A stretch of DNA of 8,406 nt from Planctomycetota bacterium (GTDB taxonomy: Bacteria > Planctomycetota > SKW154). Below, in pieces: positions 5,229 to 8,406 of this stretch (position 1 is its first letter; every line of letters begins with the position of its first letter). The position numbers were made by a program, and so were the translations under genes. The notes beneath the pieces were generated by a model. It made no database searches, had not been told where the DNA came from, and was given only the letters and a program-made list of their open reading frames with translations. Location of the stretch: NCBI GenBank assembly GCA_026418755.1, contig JAOAAR010000067.1:1-8406 (forward strand), read 5' to 3'.

Positions 5229-6053
5229 CTATTTTTTGCGGTAACGCTCCACATCTTGTTGTATCTGTTCTTCGAGGCGCTTTATCTGTTCCTCAGCACC
5301 TTCCAAAAGGGAGAATTGGGCTCTTGCTTTCGCCACAAGGCTCATTGCTTTGTCGAATTCCTGCGCTCGTCTTGCCTTCTCTGCTTCTGCCATTGTATTT
5401 GCAAACTCTGACTTTATCGAATCAAGCATCTCCTTAGACTTATCAAATAAAGAGTCTTTGAGATAATCGTTATCAGACTCGTGTTGTGTGTCGTATGTCT
5501 CCTTGGTCTTCATAATACTTGCTATTGTTGGGATACATCGAGGATAATCCTTCGCATTGAAAAATCTCTCCGCCGCTTTGAACATATCCCTCACCTTGTC
5601 CATCACTTTTTGCTTCGCCTCATTCTCCTTCTTAATTTTTTTCAGCAACTCCAAAAACTCTTTTTTGTCTTCGGGCATGCTCTCATAACTTTTTCGTTTG
5701 ACGAGTTGAAAATCGCAAAGCAGCAGGTATTTGTCGTTCTTTGAAAGTTCAACTTTCTTAAGCGCTTCGTTCTCCTCACTCGACTCAATCAATACCTTTA
5801 AGAAATGGCTTGAGGAGGCCTTTAAATCCTTATCGTTTAAAAACTCTTCTATCTTTTTCAGAAACTCATCTTCCTTCGGCATCACCACAACAATAAACGG
5901 TTTTTCGCTTTTCTCATTCTTTTTCATCGCATCCTCAAGTCTCATCCATTCTGACTTTTCCTGTCTCGCAGGTTTCCGGGGTGTCTCTTCATCATCCGCA
6001 AAAACGAACAATAGAAAAAGGCAGAGCCCTACAACCAGCAATACCTTACTCAT
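5229..6053 (-). CDS. Exported protein of unknown function with thioredoxin-like region lacking active-site cysteines and charged helical tail
   Basis: This is a 274-residue protein. The ATG at 6053-6051 is preceded by GGAGGG, and the start overlaps the gltX stop by four bases. Residues 1-19 form a signal peptide (MSK, then V-L-L-V-V-G-L-C-L-F-L-L-F-V-F-A) with cleavage likely before D20, so it is probably periplasmic. Residues about 38-145 follow a beta-alpha-beta order reminiscent of thioredoxin-fold proteins: strand K-P-F-I-V-V-V-M, a helix, strand F-L-K-V-L-I-E, then K-Y-L-L-L-C-D-F and a final helix. There is no CxxC, and the only mature cysteines are C113 and C173. Residues about 147-272 are highly charged helices. 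The part around 153-180 is TPR-like (A-A-E-R-F-F-N-A-K-D-Y-P-R-C-I), and 216-270 is likely coiled coil. The thioredoxin suggestion is weak; only export and the helical tail are well supported. No function is assigned. Coupling to gltX may be only positional. Confidence 0.8.
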   Translation of the reverse strand: MSKVLLVVGLCLFLLFVFADDEETPRKPARQEKSEWMRLEDAMKKNEKSEKPFIVVVMPKEDEFLKKIEEFLNDKDLKASSSHFLKVLIESSEENEALKKVELSKNDKYLLLCDFQLVKRKSYESMPEDKKEFLELLKKIKKENEAKQKVMDKVRDMFKAAERFFNAKDYPRCIPTIASIMKTKETYDTQHESDNDYLKDSLFDKSKEMLDSIKSEFANTMAEAEKARRAQEFDKAMSLVAKARAQFSLLEGAEEQIKRLEEQIQQDVERYRKK

Positions 6054-7474
6054 CGCTTTCCCTCCTCACATATATGTTTTGCTTTTTCAAGTCTGTTTTT
6101 GATGGTGTCTGTGTCGAGTGCGTCAAGTATAAGATGGATTTCTGGGCCTTGAGTTTTACCCGTAAGGGCTGCACGGAGCATCAGGAAGAGTTTGCTCACT
6201 TTCACACCTGTTTGAAGTGAGACATTATTAACGACGCTGAGTAACTTCTCTCTGTCAGAGGGAATTTGTGCAGTAATAATCGCATCAAGCAGGGTTTTGA
6301 AGGAATTCTTTGCTGCATCTGAGGTAAGAGTTTTAAGCGCATCCGAATCGAGTTGAATCTCGCCTCCGAGAAATATCGGCAGCGTTGTCTCAACATCCTT
6401 TAAGCGAATCAGATAATACCTTGATGCGAGAGCGATTTTTTTTCTTTTCTCTTCGGAGAGAGTTGCAGGCAGGTAGGGTTGCACACTTTTACAGAGTTGC
6501 TCATCGGTTAACCTGCGTATATGCTGTCCGCAGATATGTTCAAATTTGGGCTCATCAAAGTTAGAAGCGGCTTTTGAGAGATGGGAGATGTCAAACTGGT
6601 CGTAGATTTTTGGTGTCCGCGGGTCAAAAATCTCTCCTCCTTCTTTTGGCGACCAACCCAAGAGTGCAGCATAGTTTAAGATTGCGACAGGCAAGTACCC
6701 TTCTTCTTCAAAATCCTTAATTGAGCGGGAGCCTAACCTTTTGCTCAATCCTTTCGTATGGCTCATATGGGCGAAGGCAGGCGGTTCAAACCCCAGCGCT
6801 TCGAACAGAAGAATCTGAATGGGGGTGTTGGATATGTGCCCCTCACCACGAAGGACAAGGCTAATTCTCATGAGTGCATCGTCGACGACGCAGGAGAAGT
6901 TGTATGTTGGAATGCCGTCCTGCTTCATTATCACTGGGTCGCCGAAAAGGGAACTGTCGAACTCAATCTCGCCTCTTATTTCATCCTCGAATCTTACCAT
7001 TTTCTGGGGCAGTACGAAACGCCATGACGGCTTTCTTCCTTCGCTTTCGAATCTTGCCTGTTGGGTATTGGTCAAGCCCCGGCAGCGGTTGTCATATGCT
7101 GGGGGGCGTCCGGCAGAAAGTGCAACCTTTCTTCTTAACTCTAATTCTTCTTCCGTGCAGTAGCATCTGTAAGCCCTGCCCTGTCTTGTCAATTTCTCGA
7201 GGAAATCGCGATATATTTCAAGTCTTTCACTCTGCCGATAAGGCGCATAAGGACCACCCTTCTCAACATCTTCATCTGCTTCTATGCCAAGCCATCTCAT
7301 ATCATATAAAATCCGCTCCTCATACTCTTTTTTTGAGCGTTCAAGGTCGGTGTCCTCGATTCTTAAAACGAAAGAGCCTTTGTGGCGGCGGGCGTACATC
7401 CAGTTAAAGAGCGCAGTCCGGATGTTACCTATATGGAGATAGCCTGTTGGACTTGGAGCAAATCTAACTCTCAT
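6050..7474 (-). CDS. gltX: Glutamyl-tRNA synthetase
   Basis: This 474-residue class I aminoacyl-tRNA synthetase charges tRNA-Glu (possibly tRNA-Gln too) with glutamate, using ATP, in the cytoplasm. F-A-P-S-P-T-G-Y-L-H-I-G-N-I-R-T opens the protein with the HIGH-type motif at 14-17. IEDTD (39-43) binds substrate. C104, C106 and C131, with Y127 nearby, match the zinc-binding pattern of some GluRS. R-G-E-G-H-I-S-N-T-P (209-218) is the conserved core. The KMSKS-type loop is GLSKR (242-246), a variant with the first lysine replaced and a shorter lead-in than the common D-G-K-K-L-S-K-R form. The C-terminal anticodon-binding part shows L-R-A-A-L-T-G-K-T-Q-G-P (433-444). Length is normal. The start overlaps the stop of the upstream FG-GAP gene by four bases (ATGA), with GAGGAG 11 bases upstream, implying translational coupling. 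Discriminating versus non-discriminating specificity cannot be read by eye. Confidence 0.97.
   Translation of the reverse strand: MRVRFAPSPTGYLHIGNIRTALFNWMYARRHKGSFVLRIEDTDLERSKKEYEERILYDMRWLGIEADEDVEKGGPYAPYRQSERLEIYRDFLEKLTRQGRAYRCYCTEEELELRRKVALSAGRPPAYDNRCRGLTNTQQARFESEGRKPSWRFVLPQKMVRFEDEIRGEIEFDSSLFGDPVIMKQDGIPTYNFSCVVDDALMRISLVLRGEGHISNTPIQILLFEALGFEPPAFAHMSHTKGLSKRLGSRSIKDFEEEGYLPVAILNYAALLGWSPKEGGEIFDPRTPKIYDQFDISHLSKAASNFDEPKFEHICGQHIRRLTDEQLCKSVQPYLPATLSEEKRKKIALASRYYLIRLKDVETTLPIFLGGEIQLDSDALKTLTSDAAKNSFKTLLDAIITAQIPSDREKLLSVVNNVSLQTGVKVSKLFLMLRAALTGKTQGPEIHLILDALDTDTIKNRLEKAKHICEEGKR
6060..6065 (-). promoter_or_regulatory. Ribosome binding site of the exported helical protein, inside gltX
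   Basis: On the minus strand this reads GGAGGG, 6 bases before the ATG at 6053. It lies within the last codons of gltX, so ribosomes finishing gltX can restart on the overlapping ATGA. Confidence 0.7.
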
Positions 7475-8406
7475 TTGAACTGAATCTCCTCAAATTCTGA
7501 TTCCCCTTCTTTTATCTTCAAATACCTGTTCAGAGGAGGATTCTCGAACCTCTGGACGGAGGATTCTTTGTTACACCACCTCACCTCTATGTATTCAATC
7601 TTATTGCTCTTTCCGAGTCCAAAATACGCTTCTGCTGGGTTCTGATGTCCACAATGGCCTGCTCCTCCTTTAATTTCTCTCATCTGCAACGCGTTGTCTG
7701 TTTTAACATAGACTCTTGCGCCGATTCCATCCCTGTTACAACCTCCTGCACCCTTTCCTTCAAGGATGATGGCGAGCCAGTTGTTTTTATTGCCTGTTCT
7801 GTTAAGGAAGATGGCAGGGTAAGGAATTTTTCCTTCTGTTTTCTCTTTTGGCAGCCGGGCGAAGGAGCGGCCGATGAGAATATCCACATCGCCATCTCTG
7901 TCGAAATCGCCGAGTGTAAGCCCTCCGCAACCTTCCCAGTTGAAGCCACACTCTTCTGTGATATCCGTAAATCTTCCATCTCCGCTCTGTCTGAAAAGCC
8001 GTAAAAACTGTCCATCTGGATAATCGCCACTTGCTATCAATAAGTCAAGCCTCCCATCATTGTCAAAGTCTAACCATCCTGCGTGCAAGTCGCCCTCGTT
8101 CCAGTTCTTCTCGTCCTTATGCTCCCTTTTTATAGCATCGGGACGGCGCTCAAAAATATACTCTTTTTCCTTTCCAAGATTGACACACAACACTGACCTG
8201 TCCGAAGAAGGACCTGCCCAACTATGGCATATCTCTGCGAGGAATACATCCACATCTCCGTCGTTGTCAAAATCCTCACAGGCGGCATCGAAAGTGTTTC
8301 CGTTGGAGCGGAAGGGTGGTTCATCTTCTCGCTCCTGTCCAAACCGCTCTTTCCACATCCTTTTTGTTTCTTCAGGATACTTCCCACTTCTGTCATCATC
8401 ACCATC
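7471..8406 (-). CDS. FG-GAP/VCBS-repeat protein with C-terminal ASPIC/UnbV domain, 5'-truncated
   Basis: The minus-strand frame is open to the right edge. An internal Met lies at 8358-8356, but the 16 codons before it encode DGDDDRSGKYPEETKR, which looks like another repeat loop, so the start is outside the window. About 311 residues are visible. Calcium-loop motifs of FG-GAP/VCBS beta-propeller repeats occur as DFDNDGDVD, DFDNDGRLD and DFDRDGDVD (residues 29-37, 97-105 and 151-159 counted from the internal Met). An ASPIC/UnbV domain follows: N-N-W-L-A-I (192), N-R-D-G-I-G-A-R-V (208), R-E-I-K-G-G-A-G-H (227), Y-F-G-L-G (245), V-R-W (259), and a closing P-P-L-N-R-Y-L-K-I-K-E-G. Such proteins are usually exported and thought to act at the cell surface or in the envelope; the signal peptide, if any, is off the window. 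It ends with TGA overlapping the gltX start. Confidence 0.93.
   Translation of the reverse strand, partial: DGDDDRSGKYPEETKRMWKERFGQEREDEPPFRSNGNTFDAACEDFDNDGDVDVFLAEICHSWAGPSSDRSVLCVNLGKEKEYIFERRPDAIKREHKDEKNWNEGDLHAGWLDFDNDGRLDLLIASGDYPDGQFLRLFRQSGDGRFTDITEECGFNWEGCGGLTLGDFDRDGDVDILIGRSFARLPKEKTEGKIPYPAIFLNRTGNKNNWLAIILEGKGAGGCNRDGIGARVYVKTDNALQMREIKGGAGHCGHQNPAEAYFGLGKSNKIEYIEVRWCNKESSVQRFENPPLNRYLKIKEGESEFEEIQFK
7486..7491 (-). promoter_or_regulatory. Likely ribosome binding site of gltX
   Basis: On the minus strand this reads GAGGAG within the last codons of the FG-GAP gene, 11 bases before the gltX ATG. The spacing is a little long, so initiation may lean on coupling through the ATGA overlap (inference). 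Confidence 0.5.

Noticed and set aside
5231..5250. T run plus GCG-GTAA-CGC as an intrinsic terminator
   Set aside because: The stem is only three base pairs and lies inside the coding end of the minus-strand gene. The T run precedes the stem on the plus strand, which is the wrong order, and on the minus strand it reads as an A run.
6874..7407. Plus-strand reading frame of 177 codons opposite gltX
   Set aside because: The complementary strand encodes conserved synthetase motifs throughout. The product here is arginine/cysteine-rich with no domain and no ribosome binding site noticed.

Overview
The window looks like chromosome from a diderm (two-membrane) bacterium of moderate GC, judged by eye. 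Three things fit a planctomycete/PVC-like or related candidate-phylum lineage: signal-peptide TPR proteins beside a TolQ/ExbB channel with several ExbD partners, an FG-GAP/ASPIC-UnbV protein, and a signal-peptide-bearing ExbB. This placement is an inference. No phylogenetic marker was searched, and gltX alone cannot settle it by eye. No RNA genes, insertion sequences, CRISPR arrays or attachment sites were seen, and coding density is very high.

The left part (1-5199, plus strand) is one tightly spaced run of six genes with gaps of 14-42 bases. In order they are: a large TPR protein carrying a cysteine-rich insert, cut by the left edge; a signal-peptide TPR protein; a MotA/TolQ/ExbB proton-channel subunit; and three ExbD/TolR-like proteins. 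The visible logic is a proton-motive-force-driven inner-membrane motor (ExbB plus ExbD) with TPR scaffolds as likely partners. No TonB, TolA, receptor or flagellar gene is visible. ExbD-2 and ExbD-3 are tandem paralogs with an unusual insertion in the periplasmic domain. ExbD-3 carries an apparent one-base insertion just before its membrane helix: from ATG to the same residue, copy 2 spans 162 bases and copy 3 spans 163.

The right part (5229-8406, minus strand) is a convergent, translationally coupled trio, each pair overlapping by four bases (ATGA). Read in transcription order it is an FG-GAP repeat/ASPIC-UnbV protein (5' end outside the window), glutamyl-tRNA synthetase (gltX), and a small signal-peptide protein with a possible thioredoxin-like region lacking the active-site cysteines, followed by charged helices. 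Only 29 bases separate the two convergent runs, and no clear intrinsic terminator lies between them.

The observations most worth a second look are three CxxC knuckles spaced exactly 43 residues apart in the first TPR protein, the ExbD-3 frameshift, the one-ExbB/three-ExbD layout with TPR partners, and the ExbD-2/3 insertion with its WWEQNG motif.
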